A stretch of 64,000 nt of DNA from Quadrisphaera sp. INWT6 (GTDB lineage Bacteria; Actinomycetota; Actinomycetes; Actinomycetales; Quadrisphaeraceae). A program made the position numbers and the translations under genes. This document shows, in pieces, positions 7,719 to 16,402 of the stretch (positions within the stretch are counted from its first letter, which is position 1; every line of letters begins with the position of its first letter). The notes beneath the pieces were generated by a model. The model made no database searches. It saw only the letters and a list, made by a program, of their open reading frames with translations, and was not told the DNA's origin. The stretch is taken from contig NZ_VUOH01000001.1 in NCBI RefSeq assembly GCF_015390235.1, positions 682,001-746,000 of the forward strand, in the 5' to 3' direction.

Positions 7719-8653
7719 ATGCCCATGGACGTCATCCTCGACGTCTCCACCTGGCGAATCAGTGATCGCGAGACCGAGGGCAGCGGCGACAACCGCTGGC
7801 TCATCGACCCCGACGAGCAAGAGTGCCTGTGGAAGCCGAACCGCATTCACCCGCGGCACGGCGACGAGCAGGACGAGGACTGGGCTGAGCTGCTGGCCTT
7901 CCGGATCGCAAAGGTCCTGGGGGTGCCGGCCGCCGTCGTGCACATGGCCTCCCAGATCTCGGAGGCCGGGCTGCGCAACGGCTCGCTCTCCTACGACCTG
8001 GTCTCACCCACCAACAAGCTGCTCGGCTGGTCCATGCACAACGGGGCCGTACTGCTGCAGGACAACAACCCCCTGCACTGGAGCCACTTCTGGCCAGGTT
8101 TCGGGCAGCGCCCGCCCAACCGGGTGGGCCACACCCTGACCGCCATCAACGCGGCCCTGGCGGAGGTCGCGCCCCCATCTGGATGGAGTCGGCCTTCGAT
8201 GCCCGGGGGACCTTCGCCGGCTACCTGCTCCTGGACGCCCTCATCGGCAACCAGGACCGCCACGACTCCAACTGGGGCGTCATCGAGGCTCCCGATGGTG
8301 CCCTCTCGCTCGCCCCGACCTACGACCACGGAGCCTCTCTGGGGTTCTCCCTGACCAACGAGGGCCGCCAGGAGATCGTCGACAACACGGACATGCTGGA
8401 GGGCTACGCGCGCCGCGGCCGCGCCACCAAGTTCGAAGGCCGCACCAAGCGGCTGGTCACCCTGGTTCACGAGGCTCTGGCGAGCTGTGGTGCCGACGTC
8501 AAGCAGGCCTGGCTGGGCCGACTGGGTGACCTGACACCGGACCTGATCTGGGAGCAGGTCCAGGCGGTCCCACGAATGTCCGACGTCGCACGTACGTTCT
8601 GTCGAGAGCTGCTCGTCACCAACCGAAGGAGGCTGCTCGATGTCCCTGATTGA
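7719..8653 (+). pseudogene. HipA-like kinase, broken by a one-base frameshift near 8172
   Basis: Joining frame 7719-~8172 to frame ~8173-8653 gives a 311-residue HipA_C-type kinase. The first part has LWKPNRIHP (ATP-lysine region) and EDWAELLAFRIAKVLGVPAA. The second has the catalytic loop YLLLDALIGNQDRHDSNWGV and the metal-binding Asp in TYDHGASLGFS. The junction is GCGCCCCCATCTGG, where a sixth C would restore A-P-P-I-W-M-E. HipA kinases phosphorylate proteins such as aminoacyl-tRNA synthetases and cause growth arrest. The last 14 bases overlap the HIRAN gene, so the two are coupled. The break could be real, a slippage state, or a sequencing error in the C run. No HipB-type helix-turn-helix gene adjoins it. 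Confidence 0.75.
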
Positions 8654-9407
8654 TGCCCCACTCGAGGGCGCCTCTCTCGGGCAGCAGGTCCAGCGGCTCC
8701 TGGTCAGTCGCCAGGACGGCACCCGCATGTACCGACCCATCGGCTTCCTCGAGACCAGCACGGCTGAGGACGGGATGGTCGAGTACTCCTTCGCCTACCT
8801 GCGAAGCGCGGTCGAGGCCGAAGACTTCCGACCCTTCCTCGGCTTCCGTGAGATTCGGCGCCACACCTCACGTGGCCTGTTCCCACTCTTCGCCGAGCGC
8901 CTCATGGATTCCCGTCGTCCTGATCGGCCTGCGTTCCTGGCCGCTCTAGCGCTGGATGAGGAAGCGACACCATTGACCGTCCTCAGCCGCTCCGGAGGCC
9001 AGCGCCATGGTGACGGCATCGAGCTCAGCCCAATTCCCGTCGCCGATGGGCAGGGACGCACCAGCTGCGTCTTCCTGGTGCACGGCGTGCGGCACCGAGA
9101 CGGTGCGCAAGAGCGCATCGACTCTCTGCAGACCGGCGATCTACTGAGCCTCCGGGACGACCGGGACAACCCCGTGAACCCTGACGCCATGCACGTCGCC
9201 ATCGCCGATGCCGACGGTACCGAGGTGGGGTGGGTGCCGGACGTCCTGCTGACCTACGTGCGGCAGCTGGAGAACGCCGAGCTGCGCGTCGAGCAGGTCA
9301 ACCCCCGAGAGGCCGGTCCGCAGCTGCGCCTCCTCGTACGCATCCAGGGAGACGCGGCTCCCGGATGGTCGCCCTTTGAGGGCGAGGGCTGGGAGACCGT
9401 CAATTGA
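8640..9407 (+). CDS. HIRAN-domain protein paired with HipA-like kinase
   Basis: 255 residues, starting at an ATG that overlaps the kinase gene by 14 bp. The C-terminal half (about residues 145-215) is a HIRAN domain: CVFLVHGVRHRDGAQERIDS, LQTGDLLSL, NPVNPDAMHVAIADADG, and VGWVPDVLL. The N-terminal half has a pattern seen in HIRAN proteins that accompany HipA kinases and recalling the HipA N-terminal subdomain: YRPIGFLE, VEYSFAYL, PFLGFREI, SRGLFPLFAERLMDSRRPD. HIRAN domains in helicases bind DNA 3' ends. In this pair it may be the partner or antidote of the kinase, or deliver it to damaged DNA (inference). The gene is intact although the kinase gene is not. Confidence 0.75.
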   Translation: MSLIDAPLEGASLGQQVQRLLVSRQDGTRMYRPIGFLETSTAEDGMVEYSFAYLRSAVEAEDFRPFLGFREIRRHTSRGLFPLFAERLMDSRRPDRPAFLAALALDEEATPLTVLSRSGGQRHGDGIELSPIPVADGQGRTSCVFLVHGVRHRDGAQERIDSLQTGDLLSLRDDRDNPVNPDAMHVAIADADGTEVGWVPDVLLTYVRQLENAELRVEQVNPREAGPQLRLLVRIQGDAAPGWSPFEGEGWETVN

Positions 9408-9723
9408 GTCGCTGCGCGCGCCACGATGCCTCCGTGGCGACGGGGCCCCGATCCGTCTCACAACGGATCCCCGATTGCGACAGGCCGGGAGTCTCGCTCG
9501 GGTCGTCCCGGACAGTTCCAGGCGCCCGGTCGGCGGTCCGCCAGTGACACAACCCCCGCGACGGTCACAACGAGATAAGGGCCTGGCGGCTCATGCGGAG
9601 CATGACGCTGCCAGCACGGGATGGGTCTCTAGGACAGTCCCTCGCCTGGACCATGCGCGGCGGCGGTAGGGGCCTGAGCGCACTACCTTGCGGGCGAAGC
9701 ACTCCGCGACCACTGGAGCACTC
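9408..9723. other. Intergenic stretch with terminator-like hairpins
   Basis: 316 bp between the HIRAN gene and a membrane-protein gene. It holds two consecutive hairpins at 9421-9469 and no frame with coding character. Confidence 0.5.
9421..9469 (+). terminator. Tandem hairpins after the HIRAN gene
   Basis: CCACG/CGTGG (9421-9437) is followed by GATCCGT/ACGGATC (9450-9469, 6-base loop). They begin 14 bp after the stop codon. There is no U-tract, as is common in high-GC actinobacteria. Confidence 0.5.
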
Positions 9724-10437
9724 ATGGCGCCCGGTCCCAACCCCTCCCAGCCAGCGCCGCTCCCGTTGCCCTATGGCGCCGACCAGGAACAGTGGCAACA
9801 GGCCCTCGCCCTTGCCCACACCGTTCCCTTACCGCCTCGAGATGGTCAGGCTCAGCGGGCCCGCCGAGACAAAGCAGCCTCCGCCGCAGTCGTCCTGTCC
9901 CTGACGGCCACCGTCCTGGTCCTGGCCTACGGACGCAACCAAGCCGGCGCCGCCTCCGCCACGTCCTGGACCCGCCTGAGCTCGCAGCTGGGCCTGACCG
10001 TCCTCGGTCTTGCCCTACTGGTGACCGGCGTGGTCGTCGTCATGCGCAGCGGCACCTGGCGAGCTGCTGCCCGCGGTCCCTTGAGCATCCTGGACCGACC
10101 TGAACGACGGCTGGTACTGCGCCAGCTGCGCGGCCAGCGGCCCGTGGACACCGCAGACCACCAGCGCATGGTGATCCTGCTGGCGGTGGCCGCAGGGCTC
10201 CTGCGGCCGTGGGGGTACGTGCTGACGATCTGCGGGTCGATCACGAACGTCGCCGCTCAGGCCGTTGGGGCTCCCCAGCGGCCGGTGTTCTTGTGGGTGT
10301 GGGTGCTCTGCTTGGTGCTCTTCGCGGCCGCGTCGGTCAGGTTGCTGCGCGACAAGGGGGCCGCCGAGCGGTTCCTGGACCGGTACCTGTGGTCGGTTGA
10401 CGCCGCTGACACCGATGCGGCGGGACAGCGCAGATGA
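9724..10437 (+). CDS. Hypothetical integral membrane protein
   Basis: 237 residues from the ATG at 9724, with CTGGAG about six bases upstream; an in-frame TTG at 9688 is less likely. A proline-rich N-terminus (GPNPSQPAPLPLPYGADQEQ) precedes four probable membrane segments: AASAAVVLSLTATVLVLAYG, LGLTVLGLALLVTGVVVVM, MVILLAVAAGLLRPWGYVL and VFLWVWVLCLVLFAAASVRL. The loop between segments 2 and 3 is basic (RPERRLVLRQLRGQRP). I do not recognise the family. It stands alone between terminators and a hydrolase gene. Confidence 0.65.
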   Translation: MAPGPNPSQPAPLPLPYGADQEQWQQALALAHTVPLPPRDGQAQRARRDKAASAAVVLSLTATVLVLAYGRNQAGAASATSWTRLSSQLGLTVLGLALLVTGVVVVMRSGTWRAAARGPLSILDRPERRLVLRQLRGQRPVDTADHQRMVILLAVAAGLLRPWGYVLTICGSITNVAAQAVGAPQRPVFLWVWVLCLVLFAAASVRLLRDKGAAERFLDRYLWSVDAADTDAAGQRR

Positions 10438-10520
10438 GCCCGGCCTAGCCCAGCGCGCGTACTGAGCCGGTTCGCCTGTGGCTCTGGCCGGGCACGGAGC
10501 GGGAGTGGCTGCAGGTCTCG

Positions 10521-11461
10521 ATGACCGCCGCCAGCCCTTGCCTGCCGTTCTCGCCAGCCCGGAGCCAGCCGCTCGACGACGATGGCCCGGTGGAGCACTT
10601 GCTGAGCGCCCCCCCAGGAGTCCTGGTCGACCCCAGCGGTGAGCCGCGCTGCGCCGTCCTGGTGCTGTCCGGCTCCTCAGGACGGCTGGAAGCAGACCGT
10701 GCCCGGCGCCTGGCCGCCCACGGCGCCGCCGCCGCCGCCATCACCTACTTCGGCGGCCCAGGCCAGCCCCCAGGGCTGTGCGAGGTGGCACTGGAGGCCT
10801 TCACCCCGGTGCTGGACCTACTCGCCGCCCGCAGCGAGCACCTCGTGGTCTGGGGAGCCTCCAAGGGCGCCGAGGCAGCGCTGCTGCTGGCCGCCGCCGA
10901 TGAGCGCATCCGCACCGTCATCGCCGTGGCCCCCACCGCGTACGTCTGGGCCAACACCGGACCCGGCGCCGACAGGAACGAACGGCCGTGGCGCTCCAGC
11001 TGGACCCGCGCCGGTCAGCCACTGCCCTTCCTGGCCCTGGTCAATGGCTGGGAGCCCAGCGCCGCCGAGCGCGGCGCCGACGGCGTGCACGGTGTGGACG
11101 GTGTGGCGGTGCGCGGCTGGTACGAGGCGAGCCTGGCCGCTGCCGGTGGCGAGCAGGTGCGCGCAGCCTCCATCCCGGTGGAGCAGATCCACGGGCAGGT
11201 GGTGCTAGCCGCTGGGGGTGATGACCGGGTCTGGCCCTCAACGCGCTTCGCCGACGACATCACCCAGCGCCGGGCCAGTCATGACCTGACCACCATGGTG
11301 CTCACCGAGCAGAACGCCGGCCACCGAGTGGTGCTGCCTGGGGAGGCAGCCGCTGGCGGGGTGGTGGGCTGCTGCGGGGCGGCAGCCCAGAGGCTGACGC
11401 GCGCCTCGGCGCGCGTCTGTGGGATGCCACGTGCACGCTGCTGCGGCTCAGCGCACCGTGA
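10521..11461 (+). pseudogene. BAAT/dienelactone-hydrolase-type alpha/beta hydrolase, C-terminal frameshift
   Basis: The frame from ATG 10521 shows an acyl-CoA thioester hydrolase (BAAT) C-terminal fold: GEPRCAVLVLSGSSG, ITYFGGPGQP, the nucleophile elbow VVWGASKGAEAALLLAA (Ser in GASKG), a VLAAGGDDRVWPS acid strand and the catalytic His in NAGHRVVLPG. After LPGE the family motif GGSPEADARL appears in another frame, ending at a TGA at 11459-11461, while the original frame runs on with low-complexity Arg/Ala to 11603. A one-base loss within about 11340-11385 explains this and would give 313 residues. Active-site residues all precede the shift, so the protein might keep some activity. Confidence 0.7.
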
Positions 11462-11599
11462 CCCCCGTGGCGACCTGCGTGGTCACCTGCGCTGGTACCT
11501 CCGTGACCGGGCTCGGCCCCGCGCCTCCGCCCTGTCCGCCCTGTCCGCTCTCGAGCCAGCGGCTTGCCGTGGGACACCGACCATCGGCAGGCTCCCCGG

Positions 11600-12420
11600 G
11601 TGAGCAGCACACCGCCGGATGAGGACGGCTCTCCGTCGGCGCAGGTCAGCCGCACCCGCCCCTTCTACTCCTCCTGGGCCCACGTCTATGACCTGCTCGT
11701 GGACGACCCGGTCCAGCCCTGGGTGCAGGCCGTCCACGCCGCGGTCAGCGCCCACAACGGCGCTGCAGCCTCGACCGCCGCATCGACCGCCGCCTCGATC
11801 CTGGACGCCGGCTGCGGCACCGGTCGCCACGCCGCGGCCCTGGTCGACCTCGGCTACCAGGTGAGCCTGCTGGACGCCGCCCCGCAGCTGCTGGCCATCG
11901 CCTCCGGCCGCTGCCCGGGCGCCCCGGTGCGCTGCGAGGACCTGACCACTCTGCGACCACCGCCGCTGTACGACGCGTGGCCTGCCGCGGCGTCCTGAAC
12001 GACCTCACCACCGACCCAGAGCGCCAGGCCGCACTGGAGGCGATGAGCGCCAGCGTGCGCCCCGGCGGAGTGCTGATCCTGGACGTGCGCGAGGCGGCAG
12101 GCTCCGCCGCACGAGCCACCGGAACACCGCGCACCCGCACCGTCGACGTCAGTGGCCGCCTGCCCAGGGTGGGGCCCGGGACGGTGCTGACCTTCACCTC
12201 CACCACCACCTGGAACCAGGGGCTGCTCCACGTGCACGAGGAGCACCGGGTGACCTCATCTGAGGGCGAGCAGGTGGCCACGAACGACTTCCGCATGCGC
12301 CCCTAGACCCGCCAGGAGCTGAAGACCCGTCTGCAGCTGGCAGGGATGACGTCCGTGGACCTCCGACCGGCACCCGGTCACCGCGGACTGGACAGGCTCC
12401 ATGTCACCTGCCGCAAGTAG
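11600..12420 (+). pseudogene. Class I SAM methyltransferase, frameshift plus nonsense
   Basis: Three pieces rebuild a 273-residue methyltransferase. From GTG 11600: RPFYSSWAHVYDLLV, then the SAM-binding motif ILDAGCGTGRHAAALVDLGY. After YDA at ~11973 the frame changes: restoring one G (GCG-GTG-GCC) continues as ACRGVLNDL and PGGVLILDVREAA. At 12304-12306 a TAG stands where relatives have Trp (RP-W-TRQEL), and the frame then runs through LKTRLQLAGMTSVDLRP to a TAG at 12418-12420. Two independent lesions make it a true pseudogene rather than a single read error. It directly follows the frameshifted hydrolase gene. Confidence 0.75.
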
Positions 12421-12452
12421 GTGACGGTCAGCAGCACAAGCATCGGCGGTGC

Positions 12453-12998
12453 TCAGTGCTGCAGGTGTTGAGCAGGCTGCAGGGGCATCGTGGTCACCAC
12501 CGTGCTGCCGTAGACACTGACAGGCTCGGTGGTGGCGACCTCGGTGAAACCCACCTTGGCCAGCACCCGACGCGATGCGGTGTTCCAGTCCCACACCGTG
12601 GCCTTGAGGCTGTGGTGTCCCGATGAGCGCGCCCAGTCAACGACCGCTGTAGCGGCCTCGGTCGCATACCCCTGCCCCCAGAACCGGCGCAACAGCTCGA
12701 AGGCCAGCTCAGGGTCCTGGTCACCTTCGCCTTCGATGAGCCCGCAGTAGCCGAGCACTGCGTCGTCGCTCAGGCGCTGCACTGCCAGCAGGCCGCAGGT
12801 CGTCGGCGGTGGCTGGGTGCGGATGCGCTGCTGCAGCTCGGCCAGCGTGGGGTGCCCGTCGGCGTTGATGCGTCGGTGGGCTGGCACGCGAGGGTCCCGC
12901 TCGAGCCACAGCTGGCGCTGGACGGTGGCCTCGGGGATGCGCCAGGGGCGCAGCAGCAAACGCTCGGTCGTACGTGCGGCTCCGGGATCATTGGCCAT
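12453..12998 (-). CDS. GNAT N-acetyltransferase, RimJ/RimL type
   Basis: 181 residues from ATG 12998 (MANDPGAARTTERLLLRPWR); the frame is open further upstream but the added sequence does not resemble the family. The strand-1 motif TERLLLRPW is typical of RimJ/RimL-like acetyltransferases. The acetyl-CoA loop is RRFWGQGYATEAATAVVDWA at about residues 106-125, followed by ATVWDWNTASRRVLAKVGF, the conserved N-x-A-S-x-x-V-L-x-K-x-G-F motif. It probably acetylates a protein N-terminus or a small amine; the substrate cannot be read from sequence. It converges with the decayed methyltransferase gene. Confidence 0.85.
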   Translation of the reverse strand: MANDPGAARTTERLLLRPWRIPEATVQRQLWLERDPRVPAHRRINADGHPTLAELQQRIRTQPPPTTCGLLAVQRLSDDAVLGYCGLIEGEGDQDPELAFELLRRFWGQGYATEAATAVVDWARSSGHHSLKATVWDWNTASRRVLAKVGFTEVATTEPVSVYGSTVVTTMPLQPAQHLQH

Positions 12999-13163
12999 GT
13001 CAGCCAGCGTGGAGTCCCTGCGGTGAAGAGTCGACCCACGTAGCGACGCGCTGTCCGAGATAGCCATGGACATCCGGGACACCCGGGGGTGAACCGCGCG
13101 TCACCGACCCCTCGCCGGGTAGATGAAGAGACGACACCACCCGCCAACGACCCAGGAGTGACC

Positions 13164-13400
13164 ATGCAGATCCCCGAGGACCGCGTCATCCAGTTCATCA
13201 TGTCCAAGATCGGTGGCCAGCAGGCCGACCAGGCCGGTCAGGAGCTGCCTGACCAGGTCGACACCGACAAGGACGCTGGGCTGCTCGGAAAGTTCGGTGT
13301 CGACCCCTCCGACCTGATCGGCATGGTCTCCGGTGGCGGTGGTGACGCCGGGGGAGCAGCGGGTGGGCTCGGTGGCCTCAAGGGCAAGCTGGGCATGTGA
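13164..13400 (+). CDS. Small hypothetical protein
   Basis: 78 residues from ATG 13164, with an AGGAG ribosome site (CCAGGAGTGACC) directly upstream; an in-frame start at 13089 lacks one. The N-terminal half is a charged helix (PEDRVIQFIMSKIGGQQADQ) followed by ELPDQVDTDKDAGLLGKFGV. The C-terminal third is glycine-rich (SGGGGDAGGAAGGLGGLKGK). The middle, with D-x-D-K-D-A-x-L-L, recalls small actinobacterial proteins of unknown function. No membrane segment is seen and the function is not recognised. Confidence 0.6.
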   Translation: MQIPEDRVIQFIMSKIGGQQADQAGQELPDQVDTDKDAGLLGKFGVDPSDLIGMVSGGGGDAGGAAGGLGGLKGKLGM

Positions 13401-13584
13401 GGCGAGGGGGCACTGACGGCATGACAGTGCTGTCGGTGACCCTGGCTCCATCCGCTCACCTGCCCCCGACAGCTGGTGGCTGCGGGCTGGACGCCTCGGT
13501 ACACCCATAGGTGGCCTCCCCCGGGGGACCTAGGCTCACCAGGCCGCTCCAAGCACGGGGGGCCCCTTGGTGAAAGGCTGACCA

Positions 13585-13641
13585 GTGGCCCAGGTGCCTC
13601 AGATGCCTCAGGTAGACCAGATGCCCGGGCCGGACTTCCGG
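13585..13641 (+). pseudogene. 5' fragment of PAS-PP2C gene, cut off by the IS21 element
   Basis: Nineteen codons from GTG 13585 (AAAGG seven bases upstream), with other in-frame starts at 13594, 13603 and 13621, end in MPGPDFR. Joined to 16460 onward this gives PDFR-RIFDETPAPL, matching LPDFRPIFDETPTPL near the start of the paralogue at 29440-32334. The last five bases, TCCGG, are the target duplication. Confidence 0.8.
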
Positions 13642-13667
13642 TAAGAGTGACAGCCTGATCTGGCCCC
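13642..13667 (+). repeat. IS21 left terminal inverted repeat
   Basis: It begins TAAGAGTGACAGCC and ends GATCTGGCCCC. Compared with the inverted right end, 17 of 26 positions agree, the inner 11 completely. Confidence 0.8.
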
Positions 13668-13767
13668 GGTAGAGGCCGTAGTGATGCTCTGAAGTGGCCC
13701 CACTCCCGACCTGACCAGCCCCTACGTTCCGTGACGTCTGCCAAGGCGATCACGGAAGCGCAGGGCC

Positions 13768-15474
13768 ATGAAGGAGAGATCGAGAGTGGAGCAGTTCGAA
13801 CGTATCCGCAGGGACGCCCGCGATGAAGGGCTCTCCATCCGAGAGCTCGCTACCCGCCACCACGTCCACCGACGCACCGTGCGCCAGGCACTGGCGAACG
13901 CGGTCCCGCCGGCCAGGAAGACCCCGGTGCGTACCGCGCCGGTGCTCGGCCCGCACGAGGCCCTCGTGCGTCAGTGGCTGGTCGCGGACCTGGACGCGCC
14001 GCGCAAGCAGCGTCACACCGCCCGCCGGGTGTGGCAGCGCCTGGTCGAGGAGCACGACGTGGTGGTCGCGGAGTCCAGTGTGCGCCCGCTGGTCGCGCGG
14101 CTGAAGAAGGAGGTCGGGCTGGTCCACGCCGAGGTGATGGTGCCTCAGCACCACGCCCCCGGGGTGGACGCCCAGGTTGACTTCGGGGAGTTCCGCGCCT
14201 TCATCGCCGGGGTGGAGGAGAAGGTGTGGATGTTCGTGATGCGCTTGTCGCACTCTGGGCGCGCGGTGCACTACGTCTACCCCAACCAGGCCGCGGAGTC
14301 CTTCCTGGACGGGCATGTGCGCGCCTTCGCCCACTTCGGCGGGGTGCCCACGGGGATGGTGCGCTACGACAACCTGCGCCCGGCGGTCACCAAGGTGCTG
14401 CTGGGCCGGGAGCGGGAGTGCAACGAGCGGTTCATCGGGATGCGCTCGCACTACGGCTTCGAGTCCTTCTTCTGCAGGCCCGGCAAGCCCGGCGCCCATG
14501 AGAAGGGCGGGGTGGAGGGTGAGATCGGCCGCTTCCGGCGCCGGCACCTGACCCCCGTGCCCCGCGTGGCCACCCTGGCCGAGCTGGAAGCGCTGATGGC
14601 CGCCGCCGACGCACGGGATGAGGACCGCCGCATCGTCGGACGCCCGGGCAGCGTCGGGGTCACCGCGGCCGCGGAGCGGGCCTGGCTGCGGGCGCTGCCG
14701 GCGAGCGGCTATGACGCCACCCAGGTGCTGTCGGTGCGGGTGGACGCCAAGGCCCGCATCTGCGTGCGCCAGTCCTACTACTCCGTGCCCGCGCACCTGG
14801 TGGGGCGGCGTGTGGACGTGCGCCTGGGTGCGCGGACCGTGACCGTCCTGCAGCCTGCTGGCGGGTCGGCTGGGGGTGGGCGGGTGGTCGCTGAGCATGC
14901 CCGGTCGATGCACAAGTACACCCAGGACCTGCTGCTGGACCACTACCTGGAGGTCCTGACTCGCAAGCCCGGGGCGCTGGCGGGGTCCACCCCACTGGCC
15001 GCGGCCCGCGCGGCGGGCCTGTTCACCGATGCCCATCAGCGGTTCTGGGATGCAGCGCGCCGCGCCGGTGGTGACGGAGCAGGGACTCGTGAGCTGATCG
15101 AGGTGCTGCTGGGCGCGCGCACGATGCCGGCATCGGCGCTGGTGGCGGGGATGGACGCCGCGGTGCGGATCGCCAACCCGACCGCGGCGGTGGCGCTGGT
15201 GGAGGCCCGCCGGGCCATCGAGCACACCACCACGCGCACGACGACGGGCACCACGACGGGCACCACGACGGGCACGACGACGGGCACGACGACGGGCACG
15301 ACGACGGGTACGACGACGGGCACGACGAGTCCGGCGCCGCGAGGTGTCCTGCACGGTGGGCAGGGCGTCGCGCAGCGCGTCGAGCAGGTCGCTGCCGGGG
15401 TCTACGGCGACCCAGCCCGCCCGGCCCCGAGGTTGGACGGCTACGACGAGCTGCTGACGGCGGTGCCGGCATGA
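13768..15474 (+). CDS. istA: IS21 transposase IstA
   Basis: 568 residues. An N-terminal helix-turn-helix (LSIRELATRHHVHRRTVRQA, residues ~25-45) binds the ends. The DDE catalytic core is visible: QVDFGEF (~residue 135), VRYDNLRPAVTKV (~200) and HEKGGVEGEIGRF (~250). It is longer at the C-terminus than usual because of a threonine-glycine stretch encoded by seven 12-bp tandem units at 15238-15321, then a tail with SPAPRGVLHGGQ. The stop overlaps the istB start in ATGA. IstA carries out strand transfer together with the IstB ATPase. Frame and motifs are intact, so the element could be active. Confidence 0.93.
   Translation: MKERSRVEQFERIRRDARDEGLSIRELATRHHVHRRTVRQALANAVPPARKTPVRTAPVLGPHEALVRQWLVADLDAPRKQRHTARRVWQRLVEEHDVVVAESSVRPLVARLKKEVGLVHAEVMVPQHHAPGVDAQVDFGEFRAFIAGVEEKVWMFVMRLSHSGRAVHYVYPNQAAESFLDGHVRAFAHFGGVPTGMVRYDNLRPAVTKVLLGRERECNERFIGMRSHYGFESFFCRPGKPGAHEKGGVEGEIGRFRRRHLTPVPRVATLAELEALMAAADARDEDRRIVGRPGSVGVTAAAERAWLRALPASGYDATQVLSVRVDAKARICVRQSYYSVPAHLVGRRVDVRLGARTVTVLQPAGGSAGGGRVVAEHARSMHKYTQDLLLDHYLEVLTRKPGALAGSTPLAAARAAGLFTDAHQRFWDAARRAGGDGAGTRELIEVLLGARTMPASALVAGMDAAVRIANPTAAVALVEARRAIEHTTTRTTTGTTTGTTTGTTTGTTTGTTTGTTTGTTSPAPRGVLHGGQGVAQRVEQVAAGVYGDPARPAPRLDGYDELLTAVPA
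15238..15321 (+). repeat. Seven 12-bp tandem repeats inside istA
   Basis: Units of ACGACGACGGGC with small variants (ACC for the first ACG, GGT for the last GGC) encode a (T-T-T-G) run. The unit length keeps the frame whatever the copy number. Confidence 0.85.
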
Positions 15475-16346
15475 CCCCGACGACGAGCCCGGTGGCGCGG
15501 GCGATCAGCGGCCCGGCCGCGGCCGCAGCGATCGGGGCGGCGTGCACGGTGCTCAAGCTGCCCACCATCCGCACCGAAGCCGCCCGCATCGCCGAGGCAG
15601 CAGCCCGTGAACGCCTGTCCCACACCGCGTTTCTGGCGGAGGTGCTGTCCGCCGAGTGCGACGAACGCGAAGCCCGCGCCCGCACCCGACGCGTCAACGA
15701 GGCCCGCTTTCCCAGACCCAAGCGGCTGGCGGACCTGGACCTGTCGGTGCTGCCCGGGCTACCGCCGGCGACGCTGGCGCACCTGGCCGAAGGGGCCTGG
15801 ATCGGCGCCGGGGAGCCGGTGGTGCTGCTGGGTGACTCCGGCACCGGCAAGACCCACCTGCTGATCGCCCTGGGCACCGCCGCCGCCGAGCAGGGCCGAC
15901 GGGTCCGGTACGTGACCACCGCCGCGCTGGTCAACGAGCTCGTCGAGGCCGCCGACGACAAGCAGCTGTCCCGGGTGGTCGGGCGGTACGCGCGGCTGGA
16001 CCTGCTGTGCTTGGACGAGGTCGGCTACGTCCACCTGGACCCCCGCGGCGCCGAGCTGCTGTTCCAGGTGATCACCGCGCGGGAGGAGCGGGCGTCGATC
16101 GCGTGCGCGTCCAACGCCCCGTTCAGCGAGTGGGGCGCGACGTTCACCGACCCGCGACTGGCGGCGGCGGTGGTGGACCGGTTGACCTACCGCGGGCACA
16201 TCATCAACACCGGCACGGAGTCCTACCGGCTGCGCAGCACCCGTGCCGCCCGCGGCACCGGACCCCGACCCCCGCAGCGAGCCCCGGTCGGCGAGCACGC
16301 CGAGGCCGACAGCGTCGAACACCGCGAGGGGGCCGCCAGCGTCTGA
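15471..16346 (+). CDS. istB: IS21 helper ATPase IstB
   Basis: 291 residues overlapping istA by 4 bp. It is a DnaC-like AAA+ ATPase: Walker A at VLLGDSGTGKTHLLIALG (~residues 118-135) and Walker B at LDLLCLDEVGYVHLDPRG (~175-192), then a sensor segment ASNAPFSEWGATFTDPRLAAAV. The start of the chain (VARAISGPAAAAAIGAAC) is alanine-rich. The C-terminal tail after YRLRSTR is basic and probably disordered. IstB assembles on target DNA and activates the IstA transposase. Confidence 0.93.
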   Translation: MTPTTSPVARAISGPAAAAAIGAACTVLKLPTIRTEAARIAEAAARERLSHTAFLAEVLSAECDEREARARTRRVNEARFPRPKRLADLDLSVLPGLPPATLAHLAEGAWIGAGEPVVLLGDSGTGKTHLLIALGTAAAEQGRRVRYVTTAALVNELVEAADDKQLSRVVGRYARLDLLCLDEVGYVHLDPRGAELLFQVITAREERASIACASNAPFSEWGATFTDPRLAAAVVDRLTYRGHIINTGTESYRLRSTRAARGTGPRPPQRAPVGEHAEADSVEHREGAASV

Positions 16347-16402
16347 CCCACCGACGCCGTCCTCACTGCTCGTAGCGGACGGCGCCCTTCGGCACGAGCC
16401 AG

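Noticed and set aside
7405..9407. HipB-type antitoxin next to the HipA-like kinase
   Set aside because: No helix-turn-helix frame adjoins the kinase; only a broken RHH-like remnant lies upstream, too weak to call an antitoxin.
15238..15321. Possible CRISPR-like array
   Set aside because: The 12-bp units are contiguous without spacers and encode an in-frame Thr-Gly linker.
13750..15354. 534-codon minus-strand open frame opposite istA
   Set aside because: istA has intact DDE and helix-turn-helix motifs; the opposite frame is compositional.
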